This document shows positions 7,470 to 16,500 of a DNA stretch of 38,235 nt, one piece after another; position 1 is the stretch's first letter; the number at the start of each line of letters is the position of its first letter. Origin of the DNA: Kiritimatiellia bacterium (GTDB lineage: Bacteria; Verrucomicrobiota; Kiritimatiellia; RFP12; UBA1067); NCBI GenBank assembly GCA_017525475.1, contig JAFXST010000017.1, positions 1-38,235 of the forward strand, read 5' to 3'. Position numbers and translations under genes: made by a program. The notes beneath the pieces are model-generated. The model had not been told where the DNA came from. It saw nothing but the letters and a program-made list of their open reading frames with translations, and made no database searches.

Positions 7470-8004
7470 AATACTTTTGGGCGTAACCGGCTCCATCGCC
7501 GCCTACAAGGCGGCCGAGCTCGTGAGAATGTTCGTCAAAGCTGGCGACGAGGTTAGGGTCATGATGACCGAGGCCGCCGCCAAGTTCGTAGCCCCGCTTA
7601 CCTTCCAGACGCTGTCGCAAAACCCGGTTTCCCTCGAACAGTTTGCCGAAGTCGCCGAGTGGAAGCCCGGCCATATTTCGCTCGCCGACTGGGCCGATGT
7701 GTTGGTGGTGGCCCCCGCCACCGCCAACACCTTGGCCAAAATGCGCTTTGGGCTCGCCGACAATCTCCTTACCTCCACGCTCCTCGCGACGCGCGCGCCC
7801 GTCGTGGTGGCGCCCGCCATGAACGACGGCATGTGGGAGAACGCGCAGACCAAGGAGAATTTAAGCGCCCTCGAAGCGCGCGGCGTCAAGGTGGTGGAGC
7901 CGGGCTCGGGCTTCCTCGCCTGCGGCACCACCGGCAAAGGCCGCGTCGCCGACTTGCAACAGATTTTCGATGCGGCCAAGGAGGCGGTATGCAGCAAAAA
8001 CTAA
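7462..8004 (+). CDS. coaC: Phosphopantothenoylcysteine decarboxylase (CoaC), stand-alone
   Basis: This FMN-dependent enzyme decarboxylates 4'-phosphopantothenoylcysteine to 4'-phosphopantetheine in coenzyme A synthesis. The 180-residue protein is one flavoprotein domain: GVTGSIAAYKA (flavin binding), HISLADWADVLVVAPATANT with the catalytic His, PAMNDGMW (the PxMNxxMW substrate motif) and GFLACGTTGKGR with the active-site Cys. In E. coli this domain is fused to the synthetase CoaB; here the reading frame ends after the decarboxylase, so CoaB must be encoded elsewhere. Related flavoprotein prenyltransferases (UbiX) lack the PxMNxxMW motif, which favours CoaC. The ATG at 7462 is taken because the domain starts there and it overlaps the rpe stop. 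Confidence 0.88.
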   Translation: MAKILLGVTGSIAAYKAAELVRMFVKAGDEVRVMMTEAAAKFVAPLTFQTLSQNPVSLEQFAEVAEWKPGHISLADWADVLVVAPATANTLAKMRFGLADNLLTSTLLATRAPVVVAPAMNDGMWENAQTKENLSALEARGVKVVEPGSGFLACGTTGKGRVADLQQIFDAAKEAVCSKN

Positions 8005-8594
8005 AGCCCTTGTTTATCGTCATGTCGGCGCCGAGCGGCTGCGGCAAATCGACGCTTATCGACATGCTCCTCCAGGAGTACCACGATCTATCCTATTCGA
8101 TCAGCTGCACCACCCGGGCGCCGCGCGGCGAAGAGGAAAACGGCCTCGACTACCACTTCCTCACCAAGGAGCGTTTCGAGGAGCTGCTTGCCCAAGACGC
8201 ATTCATGGAACACGCGCTCGTCCACGGTAACTACTACGGTACCTTGAAAGCCCCCATCGTCGAAGTGCTGAACGAGGGCCACTCGATGATCCTCGATATC
8301 GACGTGCAGGGGGCGGCCAAGGTGCGCGAGTACGTGCGCGGACTCCCCGATACCGACCCCCTCAAAATTGGGTATGTCGACATCTTCATTCTCCCGCCCT
8401 CGATGGAGGAGCTGCGCAATCGCCTCGTGGGCCGCGGCACCGACAGTCCCGCCGTCATCGAAAAACGCCTGGCCAACGCCGAGGGCGAAATCGCCCGTCA
8501 GCACGAATACATGTACCAGGTGACCAACGACGATCTCGGAGTGTGCTACAAGCGGCTCTGCGATCTGATCGACGCCTTGTCGGGGCGGATGTGA
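7989..8594 (+). CDS. gmk: Guanylate kinase
   Basis: Guanylate kinase phosphorylates GMP (and dGMP) to GDP with ATP. The 201-residue protein has the P-loop APSGCGKST (about 13-21), SISCTTRAPRGEEENGLDYHFL (the GMP-binding segment with the conserved Thr-Arg-x-Pro-Arg), GNYYGT, and LDIDVQGA. The start ATG 7989 is preceded by AAGGAGG and lies within the end of coaC (16-base overlap). A gmk-dfp neighbourhood is common in bacteria, often with rpoZ between; rpoZ is not present here. Confidence 0.95.
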   Translation: MQQKLKPLFIVMSAPSGCGKSTLIDMLLQEYHDLSYSISCTTRAPRGEEENGLDYHFLTKERFEELLAQDAFMEHALVHGNYYGTLKAPIVEVLNEGHSMILDIDVQGAAKVREYVRGLPDTDPLKIGYVDIFILPPSMEELRNRLVGRGTDSPAVIEKRLANAEGEIARQHEYMYQVTNDDLGVCYKRLCDLIDALSGRM

Positions 8595-9085
8595 TGCGGA
8601 TTCTCTCTCGCGCCGAGTGGACCGAAAGTCCCGACCAACCCAAACCGGACGTCAGCCAAGTGCCGCCCATGGAGCGGCGCCGGCTTACGCCGGTGGAGCG
8701 TGCGGCGCTTAGCGTCGCCCTCAAGGTATACCCTCAAGGCGAGGAAGTGCCGGTGGTATTTGCCTCGCGCTGGGGCGAAATTGGCACCACCTTGAAGCTC
8801 ATGCGCCAGATGCACGACGAGGGCGAAATGTCGCCTGCGGGCTTTAGCGCCTCGGTGCACAACGCCGCCCCCGGGCAGCTGTCGCTCTTGACCAAAAACC
8901 GCGCGCCCTATACCGCCATTGCGGCCGGGCCGGAGTCGCGCGCCATGGGTTTGCTCGAGGCGTCGACCTATCCCGGCAAAGTGGTGTTTGTGTACGCCGA
9001 AGAGGCGACGCCCGAGTTCTACCGGCCCTACTTCCCCGACGTGCGACCCGCCCACGCCGAGGCCATGCTGCTCGTCAACGACTAG
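8594..9085 (+). CDS. Beta-ketoacyl synthase N-terminal-like protein (chain-length-factor type)
   Basis: The 163-residue protein resembles the small beta-ketoacyl-synthase-like domain (Pfam Ketoacyl-synt_2) found next to aryl-polyene and fatty-acid-like clusters. Recognisable segments are VVFASRWGEIGTTLKLMRQM, the GEMSPAGFSASVHNAAPGQ block and NRAPYTAIAAGPES. The classical active-site Cys-His-His set of full condensing enzymes is not present and the length is less than half of a KAS, so it probably does not condense substrates alone. It overlaps gmk by one base (TGATG). No acyl carrier protein or other fatty-acid gene is nearby, which makes the job here unclear. Confidence 0.75.
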   Translation: MRILSRAEWTESPDQPKPDVSQVPPMERRRLTPVERAALSVALKVYPQGEEVPVVFASRWGEIGTTLKLMRQMHDEGEMSPAGFSASVHNAAPGQLSLLTKNRAPYTAIAAGPESRAMGLLEASTYPGKVVFVYAEEATPEFYRPYFPDVRPAHAEAMLLVND

Positions 9086-9100
9086 CCGCCGACATTCCCA

Positions 9101-9129
9101 TTGCAATCGGGGCGGAAATTTGGTATACT
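9101..9129 (+). promoter_or_regulatory. Promoter of the NhaC-type antiporter gene (leaderless)
   Basis: TTGCAA (9101-9106), a 17-base spacer and TATACT (9124-9129). Only seven bases separate the -10 from ATG 9137, so transcription should begin at or within a base or two of the start codon. The whole element is nearly the same as the thiE promoter at 10478-10506. Confidence 0.75.
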
Positions 9130-9136
9130 ACACGGC

Positions 9137-10468
9137 ATGAAGACGGAAGAGGATAACAAAGTGCGGCCGAGCGCCATGGCGCTGGTGCCGTTCGGGGTGT
9201 TTGCCGCGTTTTACGTTGGTTTGTCGCTTTGGGCCACGCACCTCGGCTACGAGATGCCGTGGTACAAGGTGTCGATGCCGATCGCGTTTCTGGTGGCGTC
9301 GGCCGTATCGCTGCTGATGGGGCGGCGGCCGCTCGACGAGAAGGTGGAGACTTACGCGCGCGGCATGGGCGAGACGAACATCATGATCATGTGCCTCATC
9401 TTCATCCTGGCCAGCACCTTTGCGACGGTCGCCAAGGGCTCGGGCGCGGTCGATGCGGCGGTGGCGATCGCGCAGGTGCTGGTGCCGACGCGCCTCATGG
9501 TGGCGGGCGTGTTCCTCGTCTCGTGCCTCATTTCGCTGGCGGTTGGGACTTCATGCGGAACGATTGCGGCGGTAACGCCGATCGCCCTCGGGTTTGCCGG
9601 ACCGCTCGGCCTCAGCCCGGCGCTGCTGATGGGGGCGGTGATCGGCGGGGCGATGTTCGGCGACAACATGTCGATGATTTCGGATACGACGATCGCCGCC
9701 ACGCGCACGCAAGGGGTGCGGATGAAGGACAAGTTCATGGCCAACGGCCGGATTGCGGCGCCGGCGGCGCTAATCGCGCTCTTCCTGTATGCGGTTTCGG
9801 GCGCGGCGGCCGGGACGGTGGAAGCGCCCGCCATCGCCTGGCAGCAGCTTGTCCTGGTGCTGCCGTACGTGCTCATCCTGGTGTTGGCGCTTTTGGGCTT
9901 CAACGTGATGGCGCTCCTCTTTGCGGGCACGGTGATCGCGGCGGCGATCGGGGGCGTGCTCGGCCGCTTGGCGTTTTTCGATATCATGGATCTCTTGGGC
10001 AAAGGCACGCTCGGCATGGGCGAAACGCTGATCGTCGCCTTGCTGGCGGGCGGGCTCTTCAGGTCCGTGCAGGCCAACGGCGGCATCGCGTACGCGACCA
10101 ACAAGATCGCCAAAGTCATCCGGGGGCCGCGCACGTGCGAGCTCGGCGTATTCTTGCTGGTCGCGGCCATCAATTGCTTTACCGCCAACAACACGGTGGC
10201 GATCGTCATCGCCGGACCCATCGCCAAGGAGTGCGCCGATAAATTCGGGGCGGCGCCGGTGCGCATCGCCTCGGTGCTCGATACCGCCTCGTGCATCGTG
10301 CAGGGGCTCATCCCGTACGGTGCGCAGATTCTGATTGCGATGGGCGTGGCCAAGGGGCTGGAGATTCCGGTCGATACGTTATCGCTCTTATCTAGCCTCT
10401 ATTACCAGCCGCTCCTGGCGCTGGCGGTTTTGCTTTCGATGCTCGGCGGCAATCGGCGCGCGGCGTAG
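9137..10468 (+). CDS. Na+/H+ antiporter NhaC-family membrane protein
   Basis: The predicted role is inner-membrane exchange of sodium for protons, or of a small organic anion as in malate-lactate antiporters of the same family. The 443-residue protein is almost entirely hydrophobic, with about 11 membrane helices. The family hallmarks are GTSCGTIAAVTPIALG (near 145-160), GGAMFGDNMSMISDTTIAATRTQG (the conserved FGDN-x-SxISDTT region with ion-binding Asp residues) and NCFTANNTVAIVIAGPIAKE in the second half. Start: ATG 9137 lies seven bases after the -10, giving a leaderless message; an open frame continues upstream through the promoter, but starting there would place the start codon before the transcript. 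Substrate cannot be fixed from sequence. Confidence 0.85.
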   Translation: MKTEEDNKVRPSAMALVPFGVFAAFYVGLSLWATHLGYEMPWYKVSMPIAFLVASAVSLLMGRRPLDEKVETYARGMGETNIMIMCLIFILASTFATVAKGSGAVDAAVAIAQVLVPTRLMVAGVFLVSCLISLAVGTSCGTIAAVTPIALGFAGPLGLSPALLMGAVIGGAMFGDNMSMISDTTIAATRTQGVRMKDKFMANGRIAAPAALIALFLYAVSGAAAGTVEAPAIAWQQLVLVLPYVLILVLALLGFNVMALLFAGTVIAAAIGGVLGRLAFFDIMDLLGKGTLGMGETLIVALLAGGLFRSVQANGGIAYATNKIAKVIRGPRTCELGVFLLVAAINCFTANNTVAIVIAGPIAKECADKFGAAPVRIASVLDTASCIVQGLIPYGAQILIAMGVAKGLEIPVDTLSLLSSLYYQPLLALAVLLSMLGGNRRAA

Positions 10469-10477
10469 ATTTTCCGC

Positions 10478-10506
10478 TTGCAGTCGGGCGGGATTTATGG
10501 TATAAT
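10478..10506 (+). promoter_or_regulatory. Promoter of thiE-hisF-guaA (near-leaderless)
   Basis: TTGCAG (10478-10483), 17-base spacer, TATAAT (10501-10506). Ten bases separate the -10 from ATG 10517, so the leader is about four bases. There is no room for a TPP riboswitch between promoter and thiE. Confidence 0.78.
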
Positions 10507-10516
10507 ATCCGCTGAT

Positions 10517-11137
10517 ATGGAAGACTTTGGCTTTTATCTGGTGATCACCAACCCGGTTTCCGGCTACGCCAAGTGTTGCGAGGCGGCGGTGAAGGCAGGG
10601 GTCAAGATGGTGCAACTCAGGATGAAAAAGGCGCCGCGCGCGGATATCGTGCGCGAGGGGAGGGAGTTGCGCCGCATTACGCTCGGCACCGCCACGCGTT
10701 TTATCGTCAACGACGACCCGGAAATCGCCGCCGAGGTGGGGGCCGACGGCGTGCATGTGGGCCAAGACGACATGCGCGTCAAAGACGTGCGCCACAAATA
10801 CCCCATGCTCAAGATCGTGGGGCTCTCCACCCACAACCTCGCCCAGGCGCAAGCGTCGCTGGCCGAAGCGCCCGACTATATCGGTACGGGCCCGTGCTGG
10901 GCCACGCCCACCAAGGATATCCCCGACCCTACGCTCGGCCTTATAACCGCCGCGCAGATGCACCGGCTCGTACCTTACCCCGCGGTCGCGATCGGCGGTA
11001 TCGACTCCTCGAACTTGCCGCAGGTGATCAAGGCCGGCATCAAGAACTGGGCGGTGGTGCGCGCCGTTTGCCAGGCGAGCGACCCGTATGCCGCGATCCG
11101 CGGCCTCTTGGCGATCGCGGAGGAAGCGCGATGCTGA
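10517..11137 (+). CDS. thiE: Thiamine-phosphate synthase
   Basis: ThiE joins hydroxymethylpyrimidine diphosphate and the thiazole phosphate to give thiamine phosphate. The 206-residue protein is a TIM barrel with the expected motifs: YLVITNP at the start, VQLRMKK (QLRxK, diphosphate binding), FIVNDDPEIA, GVHVGQDDM, GLSTHNLAQA, GTGPCWATPTK (the GPxxxTxTK loop) and AIGGIDSSN. ATG 10517 is used because it starts the conserved domain just after the promoter. It overlaps hisF by seven bases. No other thiamine gene is in the window. Confidence 0.93.
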   Translation: MEDFGFYLVITNPVSGYAKCCEAAVKAGVKMVQLRMKKAPRADIVREGRELRRITLGTATRFIVNDDPEIAAEVGADGVHVGQDDMRVKDVRHKYPMLKIVGLSTHNLAQAQASLAEAPDYIGTGPCWATPTKDIPDPTLGLITAAQMHRLVPYPAVAIGGIDSSNLPQVIKAGIKNWAVVRAVCQASDPYAAIRGLLAIAEEARC

Positions 11138-11907
11138 CCAAGCGCATCATCCCCTGCCTCGACGTGCGCCAGGGTCGGGTAACCAAGGGCGTAAAGTTCC
11201 AGAACAACGTGGATCTAGGCGATCCGGTGGCGATGGCGGTGGAGTATTCGGACGGCGGGGCCGACGAACTCGTTTTCTACGATATCACCGCGAGCGCCGA
11301 ACGCCGGCCGATCGATATCGGCATGGTGGCGGCGGTGGCCAAGGCGATACGCATCCCGTTTGCGGTGGGGGGCGGCATCGCGAGTTTGGCCGACATGGAG
11401 CGCGTGATCCTCGCGGGGGCGGAGAAAATTTCGGTAAATTCGCTGGCGGTCAAAAACCCCGCGATCATCGCCGAGGGGGCGCGCGCGTTCGGACGGCAGT
11501 GCATCGTATTGGGGGTGGATCCGGTAAAGTCCGACAACCCCAATTGCCCGAGCGGCTACGAGGTGACTACGCGCGGCTTCAGGGAATTCACCGGCATCGA
11601 CGCCGTGGAGTGGGCCAAGCGCGCGGCCGATTTGGGCGCGGGCGAGATCGTGGTCAATTCGGTGGACGCCGACGGTACCCGCGCCGGGTTCGAGCTGGAG
11701 ATCACGGGGCGGATCGCGAGAGCGGTGGGCGTGCCGGTAGTCGCTTCGGGCGGGGCGGGCAAACCGGAGCACTTTGTGGAAGTATTCGAAAAGACCGCCT
11801 GCGACGCCGCCATCGTGGCGGGGATGATCCACTCGCGCGAATGGACGATTTCGCAAATCAAAGCATGTATGGTAAAGGCCGGCATTCCGGCCAGAATGAG
11901 TTACTGA
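11131..11907 (+). CDS. hisF: Imidazole glycerol phosphate synthase cyclase subunit HisF
   Basis: HisF takes ammonia delivered by the glutaminase HisH and forms imidazole glycerol phosphate and AICAR in histidine synthesis. The 258-residue TIM barrel has [15 protein letters not shown] (catalytic Asp in LDV), [35 protein letters not shown] (second catalytic Asp; commonly SIDAK), [21 protein letters not shown] and the C-terminal AGIPAR. AGGAAG lies a few bases before ATG 11131 inside thiE. The partner hisH is not adjacent; the next gene, one base away, is guaA, whose amidotransferase domain is of the same class but serves GMP synthesis. Confidence 0.95.
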   Translation: MLTKRIIPCLDVRQGRVTKGVKFQNNVDLGDPVAMAVEYSDGGADELVFYDITASAERRPIDIGMVAAVAKAIRIPFAVGGGIASLADMERVILAGAEKISVNSLAVKNPAIIAEGARAFGRQCIVLGVDPVKSDNPNCPSGYEVTTRGFREFTGIDAVEWAKRAADLGAGEIVVNSVDADGTRAGFELEITGRIARAVGVPVVASGGAGKPEHFVEVFEKTACDAAIVAGMIHSREWTISQIKACMVKAGIPARMSY

Positions 11908-11908
11908 T

Positions 11909-13465
11909 ATGGCTACAGACCACGACAAACTCGAACGGATCGCCATCCTGGACTACGGCAGCCAGTATACGCAACTGATCGCGCGGCGCATCCGCGAGCA
12001 GCAGGTGTTCTCGGAAATCGTGCGGTTCGACACCACCGCCGCCAAGCTCCGCGAGAATCTGCCCAAGGGTATAATCCTCTCGGGCGGGCCCAACAGCGTG
12101 TTCGCCGAGGGGGCGCCCGGGATCGACCCCGAGATCTTCAACCTGGGCGTGCCGGTGTTGGGGATTTGCTACGGGATGCAGCTGATGAGCCAGATGCTGG
12201 GCGGCAGGGTGGAGCCCGGCACCGAGCGCGAATACGGCAAGACCGAGATGGCGACGCTCCCCGAGAACGAGCTCTTCGCCGGATTGCCCGAAAAATTTAC
12301 GGTGTGGATGAGCCATGGCGACAGGGTGGCGGAACTGCCGCAGGGCTTCAAGGCGAGCGCGGAAAGCGGCAACTGCCCCTACGCCGCCATCCGCAACGAG
12401 GAAAAACGTTTTTACGCCATCCAGTTCCACCCCGAAGTGGTGCACACCCAGCACGGGAGCCAGATTCTCGGCAACTTCCTCTTCAAGATCTGCGGTTGCC
12501 GCGCGGATTGGAAGCTGTCGAACTGGATCGACGAGACGGTGGAGAAATTGCGCGAGCAGGTGGGCGAGGAAGAAGTGGTATTGGGGCTGTCGGGCGGCGT
12601 GGACAGCTCGGTGGTGGCGGTGCTCCTCCACCGCGCGATCGGCCGGCGGCTCCACTGCATCTTCGTGGACAACGGACTTTTGCGGCACAACGAGGCGGCG
12701 CAGGTGGAGGAGATGTTCCACGCCAAGCTGGGGCTGGATCTTACGGTGGCGCGCGCGGCCGGGCGGTTCTACGCGGCGCTTAAAGGCGTGGAGGATCCCG
12801 AGCAGAAGCGCAAGATCATCGGGCGCGAGTTCATCAACGTGTTCGCCGAGGAGGCGCGCAAATTCCGCGACTGCAAGTTCCTGGCGCAGGGCACCATCTA
12901 TCCCGACGTGATCGAAAGCTCGTCGTCGGTCAAGGGGCCGTCGCAGACGATCAAAAGCCACCATAACGTAGGCGGCCTCCCCGAAGACCTCAAGTTCGAG
13001 CTGGTGGAGCCCTTGCGCGACCTCTTCAAGGACGAAGTGCGCGCGGTGGGGCGCGTGCTCGGCATGGACCCGGAGCTCCTCGAGCGCCAGCCGTTCCCCG
13101 GGCCGGGCCTGGGGGTGCGCATTCTGGGCGAAGTGACCGAGGAGAAGGTGAGACTCCTCCAACAGGCCGATTTGCGGGTGCAGGAGGAGATCAAAAAACT
13201 CCCCGAATACCGCCAGATCTGGCAGACGTTCGCGGTGCTCCTGCCGGTCAAGAGCGTGGGCGTGATGGGCGATCAGCGCACGTACGAGTACACTTGCGCC
13301 ATCCGGAGCGTCAACTCCATCGATGCCATGACCGCCGACTGGACGCGCATCCCCTACGACACGCTCGCCACCATGTCCAACCGCATCATCAACGAGGTGC
13401 GCGGCATCAACCGGGTGGTGTACGACATCAGCTCCAAACCGCCGGCGACGATCGAGTGGGAATAA
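11909..13465 (+). CDS. guaA: GMP synthase (glutamine-hydrolysing)
   Basis: GuaA converts XMP to GMP using ATP and glutamine. The 518-residue protein has the class I amidotransferase domain first ([18 protein letters not shown]; nucleophile in GICYGMQ; HPEV triad residues), then the ATP pyrophosphatase domain with the P-loop LSGGVDSS, and the dimerisation domain ending in [14 protein letters not shown], typical of bacterial GuaA. It follows hisF by one base. Like gmk earlier in the window it belongs to guanine nucleotide synthesis. No clear terminator follows; the promoter of the next gene begins 18 bases later. Confidence 0.97.
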   Translation: MATDHDKLERIAILDYGSQYTQLIARRIREQQVFSEIVRFDTTAAKLRENLPKGIILSGGPNSVFAEGAPGIDPEIFNLGVPVLGICYGMQLMSQMLGGRVEPGTEREYGKTEMATLPENELFAGLPEKFTVWMSHGDRVAELPQGFKASAESGNCPYAAIRNEEKRFYAIQFHPEVVHTQHGSQILGNFLFKICGCRADWKLSNWIDETVEKLREQVGEEEVVLGLSGGVDSSVVAVLLHRAIGRRLHCIFVDNGLLRHNEAAQVEEMFHAKLGLDLTVARAAGRFYAALKGVEDPEQKRKIIGREFINVFAEEARKFRDCKFLAQGTIYPDVIESSSSVKGPSQTIKSHHNVGGLPEDLKFELVEPLRDLFKDEVRAVGRVLGMDPELLERQPFPGPGLGVRILGEVTEEKVRLLQQADLRVQEEIKKLPEYRQIWQTFAVLLPVKSVGVMGDQRTYEYTCAIRSVNSIDAMTADWTRIPYDTLATMSNRIINEVRGINRVVYDISSKPPATIEWE

Positions 13466-13483
13466 AAAAGTTGAAAATTTCGC

Positions 13484-13513
13484 TTGCCAAAGTTGGACAA
13501 AATTTAGTATAAT
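13484..13513 (+). promoter_or_regulatory. Promoter of the envelope-machine operon (leaderless)
   Basis: TTGCCA (13484-13489), an 18-base spacer and TATAAT (13508-13513), nine bases before ATG 13523. It would drive the TPR-ExbB-ExbD-ExbD-PA14-Lol run, because no other convincing promoter is seen until 22580. Confidence 0.75.
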
Positions 13514-13522
13514 ATATGCACC

Positions 13523-16500
13523 ATGGGTAACAAATATCTTTTGCTGGCCGCCTTGCTGGCGGCAGTAGCGCCCGTATGGGCGCAAGAGGCGCAGCCCGCC
13601 GCCCCGGCCGCCGAGCCGGAGGAACCGCAGGAAACGGCGGAGCAGAAAGCCGACCGCGAAGCCATGGAGAACGAAATCGCCTTTGTCGAGGCGCTCGTCT
13701 CCTACGGCTATCCCGATATCGCCGAGCCGGTAATCGCCGAAACCAAGAAGAAATGGCCGCAGTCCGAGGCCGGATTTTTCGCCATCGAAGTGCGCGGCAT
13801 GCTCTCGATGAACAAGTTCGACGAGGCCGAGAAGCTCATCGCCTCGCTGCCCGACCGCAAGGGCTCCAAATACTGGGCGGCGCGGCTGGAAGTGGCCAAC
13901 AACTACTTCGGGCGCAACCAGAAGGAAGAGTGCATGAAGATCTACGACGAGTTCTTCCAGACCTTCCCCAAGCCGCCCAAGGGTCTCGAAAAATTTTACG
14001 TCGACGCCGGCTACGCCTACGGACAGATTCTCTCGCAGGCCAAGAACTACGACAAGGCCTCGGACGTGTACGGCAAGCTCCTGCCCAATTTGACCGGCAA
14101 GAACTGGCTGTCGCTCGCCACCGAATACTGCGATATGCTCATGCGCGTGGCGGAGAACTGCACCGACAAGGAGAAGGCCAAGCGCGACCAGGCGCTCAAC
14201 ACCGTGGGCAATACGGTGGACAAGCTCATCGCCCAGAGCGGCGACAACGCGGTGCTGTTCGGCCGCGCCATCGGCATGAAGGCGCATCTGGAACAACTTA
14301 AAGGCAACATCAAGCGGGCCAACCTCATCATCGAGGAATTCAAGCCCGAGCTGATGGATATCGACGACCAGATCCGCGAGTCCGATCCTGAAGGGCGGCT
14401 GGGGCTCCTCAAGATTTCGCCCCTCCCCGAGGTGATGTACCTCCAGGCCAAGATGCTGTGGGAAGAGGCCAAGAAGGAATACGCCAACCCCAAGCGCAAC
14501 GACGATCAGGTGAAGAACTACATGTTCGGCGAGCGCGACGAGAGCGGCAAGCGCGACGGCATCGGCGCGTTCAACCTGTCGCTGGCGGTGTACACCAATT
14601 TCGAAATGTCGCCCTGGGCGCCGCTCGCCGGCGAACTCGCCGAGGAAGTGCGCCAGTTTGCCGAGGAGAAGTACGAGGCCAAGATCAAGACCAAGATCAC
14701 CGCCGAGCAGATCGCCCGCGTGCGCGCGGCGCAGTTCAAGACCGCCAAGGACAAGTTTTTGGCGCAGGAGTTCTTGCCCGCCATCGCCGACTATATGGAC
14801 GTGCTCGCCAAGTATCCCGAGCTGGAAGAATCGGTATACGCGGTGCAGAACGTGATCTACAGCTATCTCGACGCGATCAACGACGAGCCCAACGCCGACC
14901 TCAAGGCCGAGTATCGTGACAACGCCGACGCGATCGAAGGGTATCTGGCCGAGCGCTTCGCCGGCAGCGCCGACAATGTGATCATGACCACGGCGGGCAA
15001 CGCGGTTTTGGCCTGCGCCGGCAAGGAACTGGAGCGCGGCGAGGCCGAGCGGGCCGACCGGCTCTTCACCTGGTTTGTCGTCAACTACCGCAATCACGTT
15101 AAGGCCCCGTCGATCGCGGCCGGCAAGGGCGGCGAGATGTCCAAGGCCGGGCGGCTCGAGGACTCCATCCGCTACTGGCGCTACGTGGAGGAATACTACG
15201 CCAACTCGCAATTCTATTCGGCGGCGCTGCTGCAGCTGGCGCAGTGCTACGACAAACTCGGCAACCGCGACGAGGCCAAGAAGTACTACAAGGCGTATCT
15301 GCCGTCGGAGAAGAGCCCGGCCAACCAGAGCGTGGCCAACATGCAGCTGGCGCAGATGTACCAGAAGGACGGCCAGGACATGCTCAACGGCAGCGAAGAG
15401 GCGGAGACCGAAGAGGCCAAGAACGAAGCCGTCAAGAAGGGCATGGTCCAGATCATCTACGCCATCAAACAGTTCAACGACCTCGCGACGCAGGCGGAGG
15501 CGGGGCTCGGAGACCAGCGTTTGACCGAGGCCGAGCGCAAGACTTTGGCGGAACTGAGGGAAGGCTCGCTCTTCCTCGCCGGGCAGTGCCGCGGGCGTTT
15601 GGGGCAGATCCTCAAGAAGATCGGCCGCATCGAGCTGAGCGACAAGCAGATGGCCGCCTCGGCCGAGGCTTACGACGCGTATCTCGCCGCCTATCCGCAG
15701 GGCAAGTACGCCAAGTCGGCCTATGTGCAGCAGGGCACCATCTACACGGCGCTAGGGCAGCTCGACAAATCGAAGGAGGCGCTCGACAGGCTCTCGCGCG
15801 CGTTCCCCGATTCCGAGGAGGCCAAGAACGCCAAGCCGCACCTCGCCAAGTCGCTCATCGAGATGGGCATGAAGCGCGAAGGCACCGAAATCTACTCCGA
15901 GATGCTCCGCACCAGCGGCTCCTACACGCCGCAGCAGTTCGTCTCGGCCGGCGAGGCGCTGATCGAGGCCAAGAGCTGGGATCTGGCCAACCAGGCGTTC
16001 GAAAAGGCCATTCAGCTGGCGGGCACCAACTATCCGCAGACCGTGGCCAAGGCGCGGCTCGGCGAGGCCAGGAGCGCCTACAAGCAGAATTCGTTCGCCG
16101 AAGCGCGCGAGGCGCTCGATATCTTCCTGCAGGATCCCAAGATGTCCAAGATGGCGATCGCGGCCGACGCCAACTTCCTGTTGGTGGAAGTGGCCAAGGA
16201 GCAGGGTCGCCACGAGAAGGACGAAACGATGCGCGGCAAGTACTTCGGCGCGGCGGTGGGCGCGCTCAAGAAGGTGCGCACCTACTGGGCCAAGAAGCCG
16301 CAGTGGGAGCAGGACCAGCTCGACCTCCTCTCGGGCGACGTGCTCGTGGACCGCATGAAAGCGGAACTCTCAATGGACCTCAAGGAGGAAGCGGCGGAAA
16401 CGCGCGGACGCGCGGCGGCCACCTTCCAGGTGTTCATCCAGGCGCACGGCGTGACCGAGGAGCATCCGTTCGACAAGATGGAGCAGGGCGAGAAGGACAA

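Noticed and set aside
10484-10516. TPP riboswitch before thiE
   Set aside because: The promoter's -10 ends ten bases before the ATG, leaving no room for a leader.
11131-13465. guaA amidotransferase domain as a HisF partner in place of HisH
   Set aside because: The protein is an ordinary full-length GMP synthase; adjacency to hisF is the only support.
11858-15211. 1117-codon open frame on the minus strand opposite hisF, guaA and the TPR gene
   Set aside because: GC-rich codon use leaves the complementary frame open. It spans three well-supported plus-strand genes and has no family motif.
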